NCBI RefSeq assembly: GCF_019740335.1
Contig: NZ_JAHXZS010000001.1
Span: 930,001-994,000 of the forward strand
Direction of reading: 5' to 3'
Source: Alteraquisediminimonas sediminicola
GTDB taxonomy: Bacteria > Pseudomonadota > Alphaproteobacteria > Sphingomonadales > Sphingomonadaceae
DNA: 64,000 nt
The notes under the pieces were generated by a model. That model searched no databases and was not told the DNA's origin. It worked only from the letters and a program-made list of their open reading frames with translations. A program made the position numbers and the translations under genes. Shown piece by piece: positions 1-12,073 of the stretch; within the stretch, counting starts at the first letter, position 1; each line of letters opens with the position of its first letter.

Positions 1-46
1 GGACGCGCTGGCGGCGCTTTGCAAAGGCTGAAAGAATTTTTGCCAT
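1..46 (-). CDS. rplR: 50S ribosomal protein L18 (uL18), N-terminal fragment
   Basis: Only the first 15 codons are in the window, reading M-A-K-I-L-S-A-F-A-K-R-R-Q-R-V from an ATG at 44-46; the rest lies beyond the left edge. The basic N-terminus fits L18, a 5S rRNA-binding protein of the large subunit. The strongest support is position: it begins 3 bp after the rplF stop, and rplR follows rplF in the spc operon of nearly all bacteria. Confidence 0.8.
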   Translation of the reverse strand, partial: MAKILSAFAKRRQRV

Positions 47-49
47 GGC

Positions 50-583
50 TTACTTCTTCTTCCCTTCCTTGCGGAAAATGAATTCCCCGCGATACTTGAT
101 GCCCTTGCCCTTATAAGGCTCCGGCTTGCGCCAGCGACGGACTTCAGCCGCGAACTGGCCTACCATCTGCTTGTCGTTGCCGCTGATTTCGACCGTGGTC
201 TGATCCGGGGTCTTGACTTCAAGACCTTCCGGGATCGCCATATCGACATCATGCGAATAGCCGAGCTGGAGCTTCAGGTTCTTGCCCTGCGCGTTGGCAC
301 GATAGCCGACGCCGGTGATTTCCAAGGTCTTCGAAAAGCCCGAGGTCACGCCGTTGATCAGGTTCTGGATCAGCGTCCGCTGCATGCCCCAGAAGGAGCG
401 TGCACGCTTGGTGCTGTTGATCGGCTGGACCGAAATCGAGCCTTCTTCCAGTGCATAAGTGACTTGGTCAGCGAGCGGAATCGAAAGCGTGCCCTTCGGA
501 CCCTTTACCGACAGCTGGCCGCCGTCGATCGACGCCGTCACCCCAGCAGGGATCGGGACAGGTTTCTTACCAATGCGGCTCAT
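50..583 (-). CDS. rplF: 50S ribosomal protein L6 (uL6)
   Basis: A 177-residue large-subunit protein that binds 23S rRNA near the factor-binding site. It opens with [12 protein letters not shown] and ends in the conserved [10 protein letters not shown] region followed by a Lys-rich tail, both typical of L6, and its length is normal. Its ATG overlaps the TGA of rpsH (ATGA), so translation of the two is probably coupled. It belongs to the spc section of the fused ribosomal cluster. Confidence 0.97.
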   Translation of the reverse strand: MSRIGKKPVPIPAGVTASIDGGQLSVKGPKGTLSIPLADQVTYALEEGSISVQPINSTKRARSFWGMQRTLIQNLINGVTSGFSKTLEITGVGYRANAQGKNLKLQLGYSHDVDMAIPEGLEVKTPDQTTVEISGNDKQMVGQFAAEVRRWRKPEPYKGKGIKYRGEFIFRKEGKKK

Positions 584-978
584 CAGAATACCTCCGCAAG
601 CACTTCGCCGCCGACGTTCTGGTCACGCGCTTCCGCGTCAGACAGAACACCCTTAGGCGTCGAAACAATCATGATGCCCAGGCCATTGCGGACACGCGGC
701 AATTCCTTGCTGCCGGAATAAACCCGACGGCCCGGCTTCGACACGCGCGACACATGCTGGATCGCGGGGCGGCCTTCAAAATACTTCAGTTCGATACGGA
801 TACCGTCATGACCACCAACCTGTTCGTCGGTGTAGCCACGGATGTAACCTTCGCGCTGAAGCACGTCGAGCACGCGAGTGCGGAGCTTGGACGCGGGGGT
901 TACCACGCTGTCCTTCTTCGCCTGCTGCCCGTTGCGGATGCGGGTGAGCATATCACCCAATGGATCGGTCAATGCCAT
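583..978 (-). CDS. rpsH: 30S ribosomal protein S8 (uS8)
   Basis: A 131-residue small-subunit protein that binds 16S rRNA helix 21; in E. coli it also represses the spc operon. The N-terminal [14 protein letters not shown] and the C-terminal [13 protein letters not shown] segment are diagnostic. It sits between rpsN and rplF in the canonical order, and its stop overlaps the rplF start by four bases. Nothing in the sequence is unusual. Confidence 0.97.
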   Translation of the reverse strand: MALTDPLGDMLTRIRNGQQAKKDSVVTPASKLRTRVLDVLQREGYIRGYTDEQVGGHDGIRIELKYFEGRPAIQHVSRVSKPGRRVYSGSKELPRVRNGLGIMIVSTPKGVLSDAEARDQNVGGEVLAEVF

Positions 979-991
979 CTTACGACTATCC

Positions 992-1297
992 TTACCAGCT
1001 CGACTTGGTGAGACCGGGGATCAGGCCCATGTTGCCCAGTTCCCGCAGCTGCACACGACACAGCCGGAATTTACGATAATAGGCACGCGGACGGCCCGTC
1101 ACTTCGCAGCGGTTACGCACGCGGGTGGGGTTCGCGTTGCGCGGAACTTCTGCCAGCTTCAGCCGGGCGATCAGACGCTCGGTTTCATCCAGGCTTTCAT
1201 CAGCCGCAACAGCCTTCAGACGCGCATATTTGCCGGCATATTTCTTGACCAGCTTTTTACGCTTTTCGTTCTTATTAATCGAACTCAGTTTCGCCAT
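992..1297 (-). CDS. rpsN: 30S ribosomal protein S14 (uS14), long zinc-free form
   Basis: A 101-residue S14, the long type of proteobacteria. The conserved block [18 protein letters not shown] is present with only two cysteines, so the four-cysteine zinc site of the short form is absent. It starts 34 bp after rplE and is followed 13 bp later by rpsH. S14 acts in late 30S head assembly. Confidence 0.97.
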   Translation of the reverse strand: MAKLSSINKNEKRKKLVKKYAGKYARLKAVAADESLDETERLIARLKLAEVPRNANPTRVRNRCEVTGRPRAYYRKFRLCRVQLRELGNMGLIPGLTKSSW

Positions 1298-1331
1298 GAC
1301 TTAAGTTCTCGCTCCTTTCGGCAAGGACGGC

Positions 1332-1910
1332 TCAGGCCGCCTGCTGGGATTCCTGTTCCACCGGGAAGGGGAAGTTGAAGAGACGCAGCAATTCGCGCGC
1401 TTCTTCATCGGTCTTCGCAGTGGTGGTGACAATAACATCCATGCCGCGCACCTTGTCGATGGCGTCATAGCTGATTTCTGGGAACACCAGCTGTTCCTTC
1501 AGGCCCATGGCATAATTGCCACGACCGTCGAACGACTTGGGGTTCAGGCCGCGAAAGTCACGAACGCGCGGCAGCGCGATGGTGATCAAGCGATCCAGAA
1601 ATTCATACATATTGTTACGGCGCAACGTGACCTTGCAGCCAATCGGCATGCCTTCACGCAGCTTGAAAGTTGCGACCGACTTCTTGGCCTTGGCGATCAC
1701 CGGCTTTTGACCAGCAATCAATTCCATTTCCGCAGCAGCGATTTCAACTTTCTTCTTATCCTGGGTTGCTTCGCCCACGCCCATGTTGAGGACGATCTTA
1801 CCGAGCTTCGGCACTTCCATGATATTCTTGTAGCCGAACTTTTCCATCATCGCCTTGGCGATGGTGTCTTCGTACAGCTTTTGCATACGAGGCTTGTAAG
1901 CATCAGCCAT
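1332..1910 (-). CDS. rplE: 50S ribosomal protein L5 (uL5)
   Basis: A 192-residue L5, which binds 5S rRNA and the P-site tRNA side of the large subunit. The frame is open for another 65 codons upstream, but that extension runs into rplX. The ATG at 1908-1910 gives the family N-terminus M-A-D-A-Y-K-P-R and a normal length, and it overlaps the end of rplX by 8 bp. The [20 protein letters not shown] motif confirms the family. Confidence 0.97.
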   Translation of the reverse strand: MADAYKPRMQKLYEDTIAKAMMEKFGYKNIMEVPKLGKIVLNMGVGEATQDKKKVEIAAAEMELIAGQKPVIAKAKKSVATFKLREGMPIGCKVTLRRNNMYEFLDRLITIALPRVRDFRGLNPKSFDGRGNYAMGLKEQLVFPEISYDAIDKVRGMDVIVTTTAKTDEEARELLRLFNFPFPVEQESQQAA

Positions 1911-2223
1911 TGATCGTCTCCCCGGACTTGACGGCAACACGAACCTTCTTGCCATCCTTGACCTCGAAACGGACACGCGTCGGTGCACCAGTCTTAGGAT
2001 CGGCAATCGCGACCTTCGAAATGTGCATCGGTGCTTCAGTCCGTTCCAGACCACCTTGCGGGTTGGTCTGGGTCGGCTTGCGATGGCGGGTTGCCACATT
2101 GACACCCGCTACGACGACCTTGCCTTCTTTCGGCAGGGCCTTGGTGACTTCACCGGTCTTGCCCTTGTCCTTACCGGACAGAACGACAACCTTGTCACCC
2201 TTTTTGATCTTGGCAGCGGCCAT
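1903..2223 (-). CDS. rplX: 50S ribosomal protein L24 (uL24)
   Basis: A 106-residue L24, an assembly initiator protein for the 50S subunit. The KOW motif is near the N-terminus ([16 protein letters not shown]). Its start shares one base with the rplN stop and its end overlaps rplE by 8 bp, so it lies inside a tightly coupled rplN-rplX-rplE block. Confidence 0.97.
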   Translation of the reverse strand: MAAAKIKKGDKVVVLSGKDKGKTGEVTKALPKEGKVVVAGVNVATRHRKPTQTNPQGGLERTEAPMHISKVAIADPKTGAPTRVRFEVKDGKKVRVAVKSGETING

Positions 2224-2591
2224 TACAGCACCTCCGGCGCAAGCGAGATGATCTTCATGAAGTTCTTGGCGCGCAGTTCGCGAACGACTGGGCCAAAAAT
2301 ACGGGTGCCGATCGGCTCCTCATTCTTGTTGACCAGCACGGCAGCGTTACCGTCGAAACGGATCACCGAACCATCAGCACGCTGAATGTCCTTGGCGGTC
2401 CGAACGATCACGGCACGATGCACGTCACCCTTCTTCACTTTACCGCGCGGTGCGGCTTCCTTGATCGAGACGACGATGACATCACCCACGCCGGCGAACC
2501 GACGCTTGGAACCACCGAGCACCTTGATGCACTGGACGCGCTTTGCACCCGAGTTATCGGCCACATCGAGATTTGACTGCATCTGAATCAT
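2223..2591 (-). CDS. rplN: 50S ribosomal protein L14 (uL14)
   Basis: A 122-residue L14, exactly the usual length, forming part of the inter-subunit bridge. [16 protein letters not shown] at the N-terminus and the VVRELR segment near the C-terminus are characteristic. It lies 15 bp after rpsQ and shares one base with the rplX start. Confidence 0.98.
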   Translation of the reverse strand: MIQMQSNLDVADNSGAKRVQCIKVLGGSKRRFAGVGDVIVVSIKEAAPRGKVKKGDVHRAVIVRTAKDIQRADGSVIRFDGNAAVLVNKNEEPIGTRIFGPVVRELRAKNFMKIISLAPEVL

Positions 2592-2606
2592 TTGTCAGTC
2601 TCCTCT

Positions 2607-2867
2607 TTACGCGGCAGCCGGGGCATCAGCGCCACCGACCTTTTCAACGACGGTCCAGGTCTTCAGCTTGGAGACCGGTGCGCATTCTTGAATGCGAACG
2701 GTTTCACCTTCCTTGAAGACATTACCCTCGTCATGGGCATGATATTTTTTCGACCGACGGATGATCTTGCCATAGAGCGGATGTTTCACCTTCCGCTCTA
2801 CCAGCACGACCACGGTTTTGTCACCCTTGTCGGAGACAACCGTCCCGGTCAGCACACGCTTCGGCAT
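2607..2867 (-). CDS. rpsQ: 30S ribosomal protein S17 (uS17)
   Basis: An 86-residue S17, a primary 16S rRNA-binding protein of OB fold. The start [14 protein letters not shown] and the motif [12 protein letters not shown] are typical. It follows rpmC after 14 bp and precedes rplN by 15 bp, the standard S10-to-spc junction. Confidence 0.98.
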   Translation of the reverse strand: MPKRVLTGTVVSDKGDKTVVVLVERKVKHPLYGKIIRRSKKYHAHDEGNVFKEGETVRIQECAPVSKLKTWTVVEKVGGADAPAAA

Positions 2868-2881
2868 GTTGTTGCTCCTTC

Positions 2882-3088
2882 TTAGGCCTGAGCCGAAGCG
2901 CTTACGCGCTCCGTCTGCAGGGTCTTGATCTGGGCGATGGTGCGGCGCACCTCGCGAATGCGTGCCGGCTTCTCGAGCTGGTTCGTTGCCGACTGGAAGC
3001 GCAGATTAAACTGCTCACGCTTCAGTTCGGCAAGCTGTTCAACCAGCTGGTCGTCGGTCTTCGTCTTGAGATCGGCAATCTTGGCCAT
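2882..3088 (-). CDS. rpmC: 50S ribosomal protein L29 (uL29)
   Basis: A 68-residue helical hairpin protein at the polypeptide exit tunnel, where signal recognition particle docks. The start chosen (ATG 3086-3088, M-A-K-I-A-D-L-K) gives the normal size; an in-frame ATG two codons earlier and a much longer upstream extension both run into rplP. The core [11 protein letters not shown] is the L29 signature. Confidence 0.96.
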   Translation of the reverse strand: MAKIADLKTKTDDQLVEQLAELKREQFNLRFQSATNQLEKPARIREVRRTIAQIKTLQTERVSASAQA

Positions 3089-3098
3089 GACCATCACC

Positions 3099-3521
3099 TC
3101 AGAAAACTGATTCACCAAGGCGGGCAACCACCTTGGTTTTAATCGGGAGCTTTTCCATCGCACGTTCAAACGCGACGCGAGCGAGCGGACCCGGTACACC
3201 ATCAAGTTCAAACAAGATACGACCCGGCTTAACGCGGGCTGCCCAGAATTCGGGCGAGCCCTTACCGGAGCCCATGCGGACTTCGGCAGGCTTTGACGAG
3301 ACCGGCACGTCCGGGAAAATACGGATCCACAACCGGCCCTGACGGCGGATGTGACGCGTAATTGCACGACGTGCGGCTTCGATCTGGCGAGCCGTAATAC
3401 GGTCCGGTTCAAGGGCTTTCAGCCCGAACGTGCCAAAGTTGAGCGTTGTACCGCCCTTGGCATCGCCATGAATGCGGCCCTTATGGGCCTTACGGAATTT
3501 AGTGCGCTTTGGTTGCAGCAT
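3099..3521 (-). CDS. rplP: 50S ribosomal protein L16 (uL16)
   Basis: A 140-residue L16, needed for the A-site side of the peptidyl transferase centre. It starts [11 protein letters not shown] and contains RGRL-like and [18 protein letters not shown] blocks typical of the family. It follows rpsC after a 63-bp gap, slightly longer than its neighbours, and lies 10 bp before rpmC. Confidence 0.97.
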   Translation of the reverse strand: MLQPKRTKFRKAHKGRIHGDAKGGTTLNFGTFGLKALEPDRITARQIEAARRAITRHIRRQGRLWIRIFPDVPVSSKPAEVRMGSGKGSPEFWAARVKPGRILFELDGVPGPLARVAFERAMEKLPIKTKVVARLGESVF

Positions 3522-3584
3522 TTCTATTCGCCTTCTGACACCGTTGAGTTCGGCCGATCAGGCGACGGGGAAAGGGATAAACCC

Positions 3585-4280
3585 TTACCGCGCCGGCCGG
3601 ACCCCCGATGTTTGAGCTTCCATCATCAGCCGATCCTGGGCCATCGGATCATGACCAAGGATTTCACCCTTGAAGATCCAGACCTTGATCCCGCACACGC
3701 CATAAGCGGTGTGAGCTTGAGCTTCGGCATAATCGACGTTCGCGCGCAGCGTATGCAGCGGCACGCGACCTTCACGATACCATTCGGTACGAGCGATTTC
3801 CGCGCCACCGAGACGGCCAGCGCAGGTGATCCGGATGCCTTCAGCACCCAGACGCAGCGCCGACTGCACGGCCCGCTTCATCGCACGACGGAACGCGATA
3901 CGACGCTCCAACTGATCGGCAACGCCTTGGGCGACGAGCTTGGAATCGATTTCCGGCTTGCGAATTTCGACGATGTTCAACGACACATCCGAACCGGTCA
4001 TCTGGCTGAGCGTGCGGCGCAGCTTTTCGATGTCCGCACCCTTCTTGCCGATGATGACGCCGGGACGTGCTGCGAATACCGAGATGCGGCACAATTTGGC
4101 CGGACGCTCGATAACCACCTTGGAGATCGCAGCCTGTGGCACGGTCTTCATGATGAACTTGCGCAGCTTGATGTCTTCGAGCAGCAGCTTGCCATATTCC
4201 TGGCCTTCTGCATACCAACGGCTGTCCCAGGTGCGGTTGATCTGAAGCCGCAGACCGATCGGGTTTGATTTCTGACCCAT
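3585..4280 (-). CDS. rpsC: 30S ribosomal protein S3 (uS3)
   Basis: A 231-residue S3, which helps form the mRNA entry channel. [12 protein letters not shown] opens the protein; a type II KH domain carries the G-K-K-G loop in [16 protein letters not shown], and the C-terminal domain has the [13 protein letters not shown] block. The ATG lies 2 bp downstream of the rplV stop, implying coupling. Confidence 0.97.
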   Translation of the reverse strand: MGQKSNPIGLRLQINRTWDSRWYAEGQEYGKLLLEDIKLRKFIMKTVPQAAISKVVIERPAKLCRISVFAARPGVIIGKKGADIEKLRRTLSQMTGSDVSLNIVEIRKPEIDSKLVAQGVADQLERRIAFRRAMKRAVQSALRLGAEGIRITCAGRLGGAEIARTEWYREGRVPLHTLRANVDYAEAQAHTAYGVCGIKVWIFKGEILGHDPMAQDRLMMEAQTSGVRPAR

Positions 4281-4282
4281 GA

Positions 4283-4666
4283 TTATTCTCCGGCTTCTTC
4301 AACTTCGCGGACAACCACGCGAATGCGGCTGAACGGCTTCAAGATGCGGGTCGAACGGCCACGAGCACGCGTTGCGAAACGCTTCATCGTGATCGCCTTG
4401 CCGACGCTTGCTTCCTGTACGACCAGGGCGTCCACATCAAGGTTGTGGTTGTTCTCGGCGTTTGCGATCGCGGAAGCGAGGCACTTACGCACATCAACCG
4501 CCATGGCCTTCGTGGAGAAGGACAGGATGTTGAGGGCGTCAGCCGCCTTCTTGCCGCGGATCAGGCCAGCGACGAGGTTCAGCTTGTAAGCCGAACCACG
4601 CACGGCGGTGTTGACAGCCAAGGCTTCCTTGTCGCCTACGCGACGGGGGCTTGCGGGTTTGGACAT
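4283..4666 (-). CDS. rplV: 50S ribosomal protein L22 (uL22)
   Basis: A 127-residue L22, with a long beta-hairpin lining the exit tunnel. The [16 protein letters not shown] block and the C-terminal segment rich in R ([18 protein letters not shown] in similar form) identify it. It lies 3 bp after rpsS and 2 bp before rpsC. The N-terminus is a little longer than in E. coli, as is common in alphaproteobacteria. Confidence 0.97.
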   Translation of the reverse strand: MSKPASPRRVGDKEALAVNTAVRGSAYKLNLVAGLIRGKKAADALNILSFSTKAMAVDVRKCLASAIANAENNHNLDVDALVVQEASVGKAITMKRFATRARGRSTRILKPFSRIRVVVREVEEAGE

Positions 4667-4669
4667 GTC

Positions 4670-4945
4670 TTACCTCTTGCCCTTCTTATCGGCCGCGTGG
4701 CCCGGGAAATACCGGGTCGGGGCGAATTCGCCGAGCTTCATGCCAACCATGTCCTCGTTCACGAGAACCGGCACGAACTTACGGCCATTATAGACGCTGA
4801 ACGTCAAGCCAACAAACTGCGGGAGGATGGTGGAACGACGCGACCAGGTCTTGATCGGGGCGCGACCACCAGCTTCCTGGGAAGCCTCGGCCTTTTTCAA
4901 CAAATGCAGGTCGACAAAGGGACCTTTCCAGACGGAACGGGCCAT
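4670..4945 (-). CDS. rpsS: 30S ribosomal protein S19 (uS19)
   Basis: A 91-residue S19 of the 30S head. [12 protein letters not shown] at the start, W-S-R-R-S-T-I-L-P in the middle and [17 protein letters not shown] at the end are all signature segments. It is 3 bp from both rplB and rplV. Confidence 0.98.
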   Translation of the reverse strand: MARSVWKGPFVDLHLLKKAEASQEAGGRAPIKTWSRRSTILPQFVGLTFSVYNGRKFVPVLVNEDMVGMKLGEFAPTRYFPGHAADKKGKR

Positions 4946-4948
4946 GGC

Positions 4949-5785
4949 TTACCTCTTCTTCTTCGCATGACGCGAGCGGATGATGAACTTATCCGTCGCC
5001 TTGTTGGAACGGGTACGGGCGCCCTTGGTCGGCTTACCCCATGGCGTCACCGGATGGCGACCACCTGAGGTCCGGCCTTCACCACCACCATGCGGGTGAT
5101 CGACCGGGTTCTTTGCAACACCGCGGGTCAGCGGACGCTTGCCGAGCCAGCGGTTACGACCGGCCTTTGCAAGGTTCTGGTTGGCATTGTCCGGGTTGGA
5201 CACAGCACCGACGGTGCCCATGCAATCCGCACGCAGATAACGCTGTTCACCCGAGTTCAGGCGAACGATGACCATGCCGCGGTCACGACCGACGACCTGA
5301 ACATAAGTACCAGCAGCGCGAGCGATCTGACCGCCCTTGCCCGGCTTCATTTCCACATTGTGGACGATGGTGCCGACTGGAACCTGACCGAGTTCCATCG
5401 CATTGCCCGGCTTCACGTCGCACTTCTTGGCGGCGATGATCTGGTCACCGACAGCGAGACGCTGCGGCGCGATGATGTAGGTCTGTTCGCCGTCTTCGTA
5501 ATTCACCAAGGCGATGAATGCCGAACGGTTGGGATCGTATTCCAGGCGTTCGACGGTCGCTGGCATGTCCCACTTACGACGCTTGAAGTCGATGAAGCGG
5601 TACTTCTGCTTGTGACCACCGGCAATACCACGTGCAGTGGCATGACCCATGTTGTTACGACCACCGGACTTGCGCTTACCTTCGGTCAGCGCCTTAACCG
5701 GCTTGCCCTTCCACAGGCTGGACTTGTCGACGAGAATCAGGCCACGGCGGGCCGGGCTCGTCGGATTATAATGCTTGAGTGCCAT
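4949..5785 (-). CDS. rplB: 50S ribosomal protein L2 (uL2)
   Basis: A 278-residue L2, required for subunit joining and peptidyl transferase activity. It starts [15 protein letters not shown] and carries the essential C-terminal block [20 protein letters not shown] containing the conserved histidine of the catalytic-centre loop. The gene follows rplW by 13 bp. Confidence 0.98.
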   Translation of the reverse strand: MALKHYNPTSPARRGLILVDKSSLWKGKPVKALTEGKRKSGGRNNMGHATARGIAGGHKQKYRFIDFKRRKWDMPATVERLEYDPNRSAFIALVNYEDGEQTYIIAPQRLAVGDQIIAAKKCDVKPGNAMELGQVPVGTIVHNVEMKPGKGGQIARAAGTYVQVVGRDRGMVIVRLNSGEQRYLRADCMGTVGAVSNPDNANQNLAKAGRNRWLGKRPLTRGVAKNPVDHPHGGGEGRTSGGRHPVTPWGKPTKGARTRSNKATDKFIIRSRHAKKKR

Positions 5786-5798
5786 CTTGCTTCAGCCC

Positions 5799-6101
5799 TC
5801 AGATCGTGGTGGTGACGTCGATGGTCTGGCCTTCAGCCAGCGTCACGATCGCCTTTTTGAAATCCGACCGCTTGTACGGACGGCCCTGCCAGCGCTTGGT
5901 CTTGCCCTTGGTGACGATGGTGTTCACCGCCTTCACCTTGACATTGAACAGCGCTTCAACGGCAGCCTTGATCTCGGTCTTGGTTGCGTCATCCGCAACC
6001 TTGAACACCACCGCGTTGTTTTCGGAAAGAAGCGTGGCCTTTTCCGTGATGTGAGGCGCGAGCACCACATCATAGTGACGGATATTGACTGCATTAGCCA
6101 T
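5799..6101 (-). CDS. rplW: 50S ribosomal protein L23 (uL23)
   Basis: A 100-residue L23, the exit-tunnel docking site for trigger factor and SRP. The ATG at 6099-6101 ([12 protein letters not shown]) was chosen over a frame extending 18 codons further into rplD because it gives the family length. It overlaps the rplD stop by 8 bp. The block [19 protein letters not shown] is diagnostic. Confidence 0.96.
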   Translation of the reverse strand: MANAVNIRHYDVVLAPHITEKATLLSENNAVVFKVADDATKTEIKAAVEALFNVKVKAVNTIVTKGKTKRWQGRPYKRSDFKKAIVTLAEGQTIDVTTTI

Positions 6102-6717
6102 TGAACCGCGCCTCCAGCTTTTCGACAGCAGCGCGCGAAAGCACCAGCGTGTCATGTTTCAGGATGTCATAGACATTGGCACCAGCCGCCGCCATGACAT
6201 TGACCTTGTGCAGGTTGGCAGCCGCCAGACGGAAACCGTTGTTCACGCTTTCACCGTCGATGACCAAAGCCGAAGTGAGACCGAGCTTGTCGAGCGAACC
6301 CTGCAGCAATTTGGTCTTCACATTGGCCATTTCCAACGTGTCGAGGATCAGCAGCTTGCCGTCACGTGCCTTGCTCGAAAGCGCCATCTTCAGACCCAAT
6401 GCACGGATCTTCTTGTTCAGGCTGTTTTCGAACACACGAGCACGCGGACCATGCGCCTTACCACCACCGATAAAGATCGGGGCGCGACGATCGCCGTGAC
6501 GAGCAGTACCACCGCCCTTTTGACGACCAAACTTCTTGCCGGTGCGTGCCACATCGCTACGCTCACGCGCAGCACGTGCTGGACCACGACGGTTATGAAG
6601 CTGCCAGGTCACCACGCGGTGGAGAATGTCCGCGCGCGGTTCGAGGCCAAAGATGTCATCGTTAAGTTCGATGTCACCAGCAGCAGCCGCATCGAGGTTT
6701 TGAACCTTGATTTTCAT
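6094..6717 (-). CDS. rplD: 50S ribosomal protein L4 (uL4)
   Basis: A 207-residue L4; in E. coli it also represses the S10 operon. The internal tunnel loop ([19 protein letters not shown]) and the [12 protein letters not shown] segment identify it. It starts 5 bp after rplC and overlaps rplW by 8 bp. Whether it autoregulates here cannot be read from the sequence. Confidence 0.97.
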   Translation of the reverse strand: MKIKVQNLDAAAAGDIELNDDIFGLEPRADILHRVVTWQLHNRRGPARAARERSDVARTGKKFGRQKGGGTARHGDRRAPIFIGGGKAHGPRARVFENSLNKKIRALGLKMALSSKARDGKLLILDTLEMANVKTKLLQGSLDKLGLTSALVIDGESVNNGFRLAAANLHKVNVMAAAGANVYDILKHDTLVLSRAAVEKLEARFNG

Positions 6718-6722
6718 GGCGC

Positions 6723-7475
6723 TCAGCCCTCCTGGTTTTCAGCTGCTTCAGGCGCTTCGGCCTGAACCGGCGTTTCCGCAGGTGCAGCGTTGTTGGTGGC
6801 AGCAGCCTTGAGGCCAGCCGGATACGGCGCTTCAGCCGGGCGGGACACCTTCATCGCATCCTTGACGGTGAGCCACGTGCCCTTATGGCCCGGAACCGAA
6901 CCCTTGATGAAGATCAGGCCGCGATCGGCGTCAGTCAGCACGACTTCCAGATTCTGCTGGGTGCGCTGACGGTCGCCCATGTGGCCGGCCATCTTCTTGT
7001 TCTTGAAAACCTTGCCCGGATCCTGGCGCTGACCAGTCGAACCGTGCGAACGGTGCGAAACCGACACACCGTGGGTGGCGCGCAGACCGGCGAAACCCCA
7101 ACGCTTCATCGCACCTGCAAAACCCTTACCCTGGGTATGACCGGAGACATCGACCATCTGGCCAACGACATAATGATCCGCTGAAATTTCCGAACCGACG
7201 TCAAGCAGGGCGTCTTCCGTCACGCGGAATTCGACCAACTGCGCCTTCGGCTCCACTTCCGCCTTGGCGAAATGGCCGCGTTCCGGCTTCGTCAGATTCT
7301 TAGGCTTTGCAGCGCCAGCACCAAGCTGAACTGCCACATAACCATCACGATCCACCTCGCGGCGGGCTACTACCTGCACGTTGTCCAGCTGCAGAACGGT
7401 AACCGGCACATGCCGTCCGTCCTCCTGGAACAGGCGGGTCATCCCCACCTTACGTGCGATCACGCCAGTGCGCAT
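6723..7475 (-). CDS. rplC: 50S ribosomal protein L3 (uL3) with acidic C-terminal extension
   Basis: A 250-residue L3, one of the first proteins in 50S assembly. [14 protein letters not shown] opens it and the [13 protein letters not shown] and [15 protein letters not shown] blocks carry the conserved loop reaching the peptidyl transferase centre. About 35 residues at the C-terminus are an Ala/Pro/Glu-rich, probably disordered tail absent from the ~209-residue E. coli protein. The gene is preceded by an unusual 188-bp gap after rpsJ. Confidence 0.97.
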   Translation of the reverse strand: MRTGVIARKVGMTRLFQEDGRHVPVTVLQLDNVQVVARREVDRDGYVAVQLGAGAAKPKNLTKPERGHFAKAEVEPKAQLVEFRVTEDALLDVGSEISADHYVVGQMVDVSGHTQGKGFAGAMKRWGFAGLRATHGVSVSHRSHGSTGQRQDPGKVFKNKKMAGHMGDRQRTQQNLEVVLTDADRGLIFIKGSVPGHKGTWLTVKDAMKVSRPAEAPYPAGLKAAATNNAAPAETPVQAEAPEAAENQEG

Positions 7476-7663
7476 GATCTTATTCTCCCATTACAGAGGC
7501 CCGCCGGCACCATTGCCTGCGGGCGTGATCCAACCCAAAAAAGAAAACGTCGCCCCGTCCGGGCTAGGTTCCTCCTGCATGTTGCCATGCAAAAGAAGAG
7601 ACGGGGGACGCAGGACCCGATCTAAAAGAAGACCGGCGGTATCCCTTGCTCGTACCGGCCTTA
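7476..7663 (-). promoter_or_regulatory. rpsJ-rplC spacer with hairpin and T-run
   Basis: This 188-bp spacer inside the S10 operon is far longer than the 2-60 bp gaps around it and has no coding frame I can support. Just after rpsJ, reading in the minus direction, an imperfect GGCCGGTA / TACCGCCGGTC hairpin (about 7634-7668) is followed by TCTTTT. That would fit an attenuator or partial terminator. A second GC-rich inverted segment lies near 7497-7560. Function is inference. Confidence 0.35.
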
Positions 7664-7975
7664 TTAGGCCAGCTTGATCTCAACGTTAACGCCAGCGGCG
7701 AGGTCGAGCTTCATCAGCGCGTCGACCGTCTGGGGCGTTGGCTGCACAATGTCAAGCAGCCGCTTGTAAGTACGGACCTCGAACTGCTCGCGCGACTTCT
7801 TGTCGACATGCGGACCGCGGTTCACGGTGAACTTTTCGATGCGCGTCGGCAGCGGAATCGGGCCACGGATCAGTGCGCCGGTGCGCTTGGCGGTTTCGGC
7901 AATATCGCCGGTAGCCTGATCAAGCACGCGGTGATCAAAGGCCTTGAGGCGAATGCGGATATTCTGCGTTTCCAT
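7664..7975 (-). CDS. rpsJ: 30S ribosomal protein S10 (uS10) / NusJ
   Basis: A 103-residue S10, a 30S head protein that also works as NusE/J in transcription antitermination. The ATG at 7973-7975 ([14 protein letters not shown]) gives the standard length; an in-frame ATG four codons earlier would add an atypical leader. The block [20 protein letters not shown] is diagnostic. Terminators between tuf and this gene suggest it has its own promoter. Confidence 0.97.
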   Translation of the reverse strand: METQNIRIRLKAFDHRVLDQATGDIAETAKRTGALIRGPIPLPTRIEKFTVNRGPHVDKKSREQFEVRTYKRLLDIVQPTPQTVDALMKLDLAAGVNVEIKLA

Positions 7976-8012
7976 GGTAAATCCCAAATTCCACTATCGA
8001 TGCGAAAGAGCC

Positions 8013-8050
8013 AAAAAACAAACAACCCCCAAAAAGCTTGGCGCCGGGGG
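8013..8050 (-). terminator. Second of two terminator-like hairpins downstream of tuf
   Basis: Reading in the minus direction, GGGG-rich and CCCC-rich arms (8046-8050 and 8026-8030) form a short G/C stem, followed by a T-rich run (TTGTTTGTTTTTTGG) at 8025-8011. It is weaker than the upstream hairpin at 8061-8102 and lies only about 40 bp before the rpsJ start. Confidence 0.5.
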
Positions 8051-8060
8051 CGGTTTGCCA

Positions 8061-8102
8061 AAAAATTTCTCACCGCCCGACTCTCGCGAATCAGGCGGTG
8101 AG
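8061..8102 (-). terminator. Rho-independent terminator after tuf
   Basis: In the minus direction, 11 bp after the tuf stop, a perfect 9-bp stem CTCACCGCC / GGCGGTGAG (arms 8094-8102 and 8069-8077) is followed directly by AAATTTTTT (8068-8060). This is a textbook intrinsic terminator. It separates the str genes from the S10 genes transcriptionally, at least in part. Confidence 0.8.
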
Positions 8103-8112
8103 CAAGCCTATA

Positions 8113-9303
8113 TTACTTCTGGATGCTGGCGACAACCCCTGCACCAACGGTGCGGCCACCTTCACGGATCGAGAAGCGCAAGCCCTCTTCCATGGCGATC
8201 GGGGCGATCAGCTTGACACCGAGGGTGACATTGTCACCTGGCATGACCATTTCGGTGCCTTCTGGCAACACGACTTCACCGGTCACGTCCGTGGTACGGA
8301 AGTAGAACTGCGGACGATAGTTCGCGAAGAACGGGGTGTGACGACCGCCTTCTTCCTTCGACAGCACATAGACTTCCGACTGGAATTCGGTGTGCGGCGT
8401 GATCGAACCCGGCTTGGCCAGAACCTGACCACGCTCAACGTCTTCACGCTTGGTGCCACGCAGAAGCGCGCCGATGTTATCGCCAGCCTGGCCCTGATCG
8501 AGCAGCTTGCGGAACATTTCAACACCGGTGACGACGGTCTTGACCGTGTCCTTGATGCCGACGATTTCGACTTCTTCACCAACCTTGACGATACCGGTTT
8601 CAACGCGGCCCGTCACAACGGTACCACGACCCGAGATCGAGAACACGTCTTCGATCGGCATCAGGAACGGACGATCGAGCGGACGTTCCGGCTGCGGAAT
8701 CCAGTCATCAACAGCCTGCATCAGCTTGAGAACGGCTTCACGGCCGATTTCCGGCTTCGTGTCGTTCAGTGCGCAAACAGCCGAACCCGGGATCACCGGA
8801 ATGTTGTCGCCGTCAAAGTCATAAGACGACAGCAATTCGCGGATTTCGAGCTCAACGAGTTCGAGGATTTCAGCGTCATCAACAAGGTCAACCTTGTTCA
8901 TGAACACGACGAGCTGCGGCACGCCAACCTGACGAGCAAGCAGGATGTGCTCGCGGGTCTGCGGCATCGGACCGTCGGTGGCGGACACGACGAGAATCGC
9001 GCCATCCATCTGTGCGGCACCGGTGATCATGTTCTTCACATAGTCAGCGTGGCCCGGGCAATCGACGTGCGCATAGTGACGCTTTTCGGTTTCATATTCG
9101 ACGTGTGCGGTCGAAATCGTGATACCACGTTCACGCTCTTCCGGTGCCTTGTCGATGTTCGCATAGTCAACGAACGTCGCGCCGCCGGTTTCAGCGAGCA
9201 CCTTGGTGATCGCGGCAGTCAGCGAGGTCTTACCATGGTCGACGTGACCGATGGTGCCAATGTTGCAGTGCGGCTTGTTCCGCTCAAATTTAGCCTTAGC
9301 CAT
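8113..9303 (-). CDS. tuf: Elongation factor Tu
   Basis: A 396-residue translational GTPase that brings aminoacyl-tRNA to the ribosomal A site. The P-loop G-H-V-D-H-G-K-T is at residues 19-26, with DCPGH and NKVD motifs downstream. Length is normal. It follows fusA by 116 bp and ends in a strong hairpin terminator. Many proteobacteria carry a second tuf copy elsewhere; that cannot be judged here. Confidence 0.98.
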   Translation of the reverse strand: MAKAKFERNKPHCNIGTIGHVDHGKTSLTAAITKVLAETGGATFVDYANIDKAPEERERGITISTAHVEYETEKRHYAHVDCPGHADYVKNMITGAAQMDGAILVVSATDGPMPQTREHILLARQVGVPQLVVFMNKVDLVDDAEILELVELEIRELLSSYDFDGDNIPVIPGSAVCALNDTKPEIGREAVLKLMQAVDDWIPQPERPLDRPFLMPIEDVFSISGRGTVVTGRVETGIVKVGEEVEIVGIKDTVKTVVTGVEMFRKLLDQGQAGDNIGALLRGTKREDVERGQVLAKPGSITPHTEFQSEVYVLSKEEGGRHTPFFANYRPQFYFRTTDVTGEVVLPEGTEMVMPGDNVTLGVKLIAPIAMEEGLRFSIREGGRTVGAGVVASIQK

Positions 9304-9419
9304 GTTTTCCTACCTTCTTGTTCACCTATGATGGACAAAGCACATAAAAGCGCGGCCATCAGAGTTCTGACTCCGGCGCGAACGCCCGATGCGCCCGCGC
9401 CATTAGCATGTTTTTTCAG

Positions 9420-11495
<2,076 letters not shown>

Positions 11496-11514
11496 GTCAA
11501 ATCTCCGAAAGGGT

Positions 11515-11541
11515 AAAGGGTCGTTGCAATAACGACCCTTT
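11515..11541 (-). promoter_or_regulatory. Perfect 11-bp hairpin in the rpsG-fusA gap
   Basis: Arms AAAGGGTCGTT (11515-11525) and AACGACCCTTT (11531-11541) enclose a 5-nt loop. In the transcript the hairpin lies about 20 nt upstream of the fusA start and 14 nt after the rpsG stop. It could modulate fusA translation, mRNA processing or partial termination (there is no long T-run). The structure is certain from sequence, the role is not. Confidence 0.6.
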
Positions 11542-11554
11542 TGTTACGCTGATA

Positions 11555-12025
11555 TTACCAGCGGTAATGCGAGAACGCGCGGTTCGCTTCGGCCATGCGA
11601 TGCGTGTCTTCACGCTTCTTGACCGCGTTGCCGCGATTGTTCGATGCATCGAGCAATTCACCCGAAAGACGACCAGCCATGGTGTTTTCCGAACGGTTGC
11701 GCGCCGCCGTGATGAGCCAGCGAATAGCCAGCGCCTGCGCACGATCCGGACGCACTTCGACCGGCACCTGATAGGTAGCACCACCAACGCGACGGCTGCG
11801 GACTTCGATGCCCGGCTTTACGTTGTTGAGCGCTTCATGGAACACAGCCAACGGATCCTTCTTGGCGCGCGCTTCGACGGTTTCGAATGCACCATAGACG
11901 ATCTGTTCAGCGACGGACTTCTTGCCGTCCAGCATGACGCTGTTCATGAACTTGGAGAGAACCTGATCTCCGAACTTAGGATCAGGCAGGATTTCCCGCT
12001 TCTCGGGACGACGACGACGTGCCAT
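11555..12025 (-). CDS. rpsG: 30S ribosomal protein S7 (uS7)
   Basis: A 156-residue S7, the primary assembly protein of the 30S head; in E. coli it represses its own operon by binding the rpsL-rpsG spacer. [16 protein letters not shown] and the block [20 protein letters not shown] identify it. The preceding 75-bp spacer here also contains a clean hairpin, so similar control is possible. Confidence 0.97.
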   Translation of the reverse strand: MARRRRPEKREILPDPKFGDQVLSKFMNSVMLDGKKSVAEQIVYGAFETVEARAKKDPLAVFHEALNNVKPGIEVRSRRVGGATYQVPVEVRPDRAQALAIRWLITAARNRSENTMAGRLSGELLDASNNRGNAVKKREDTHRMAEANRAFSHYRW

Positions 12026-12073
12026 TTTGAATTCCTTATATCAGCCAGAACCCCGTTGCCAGGGCGGATCATT

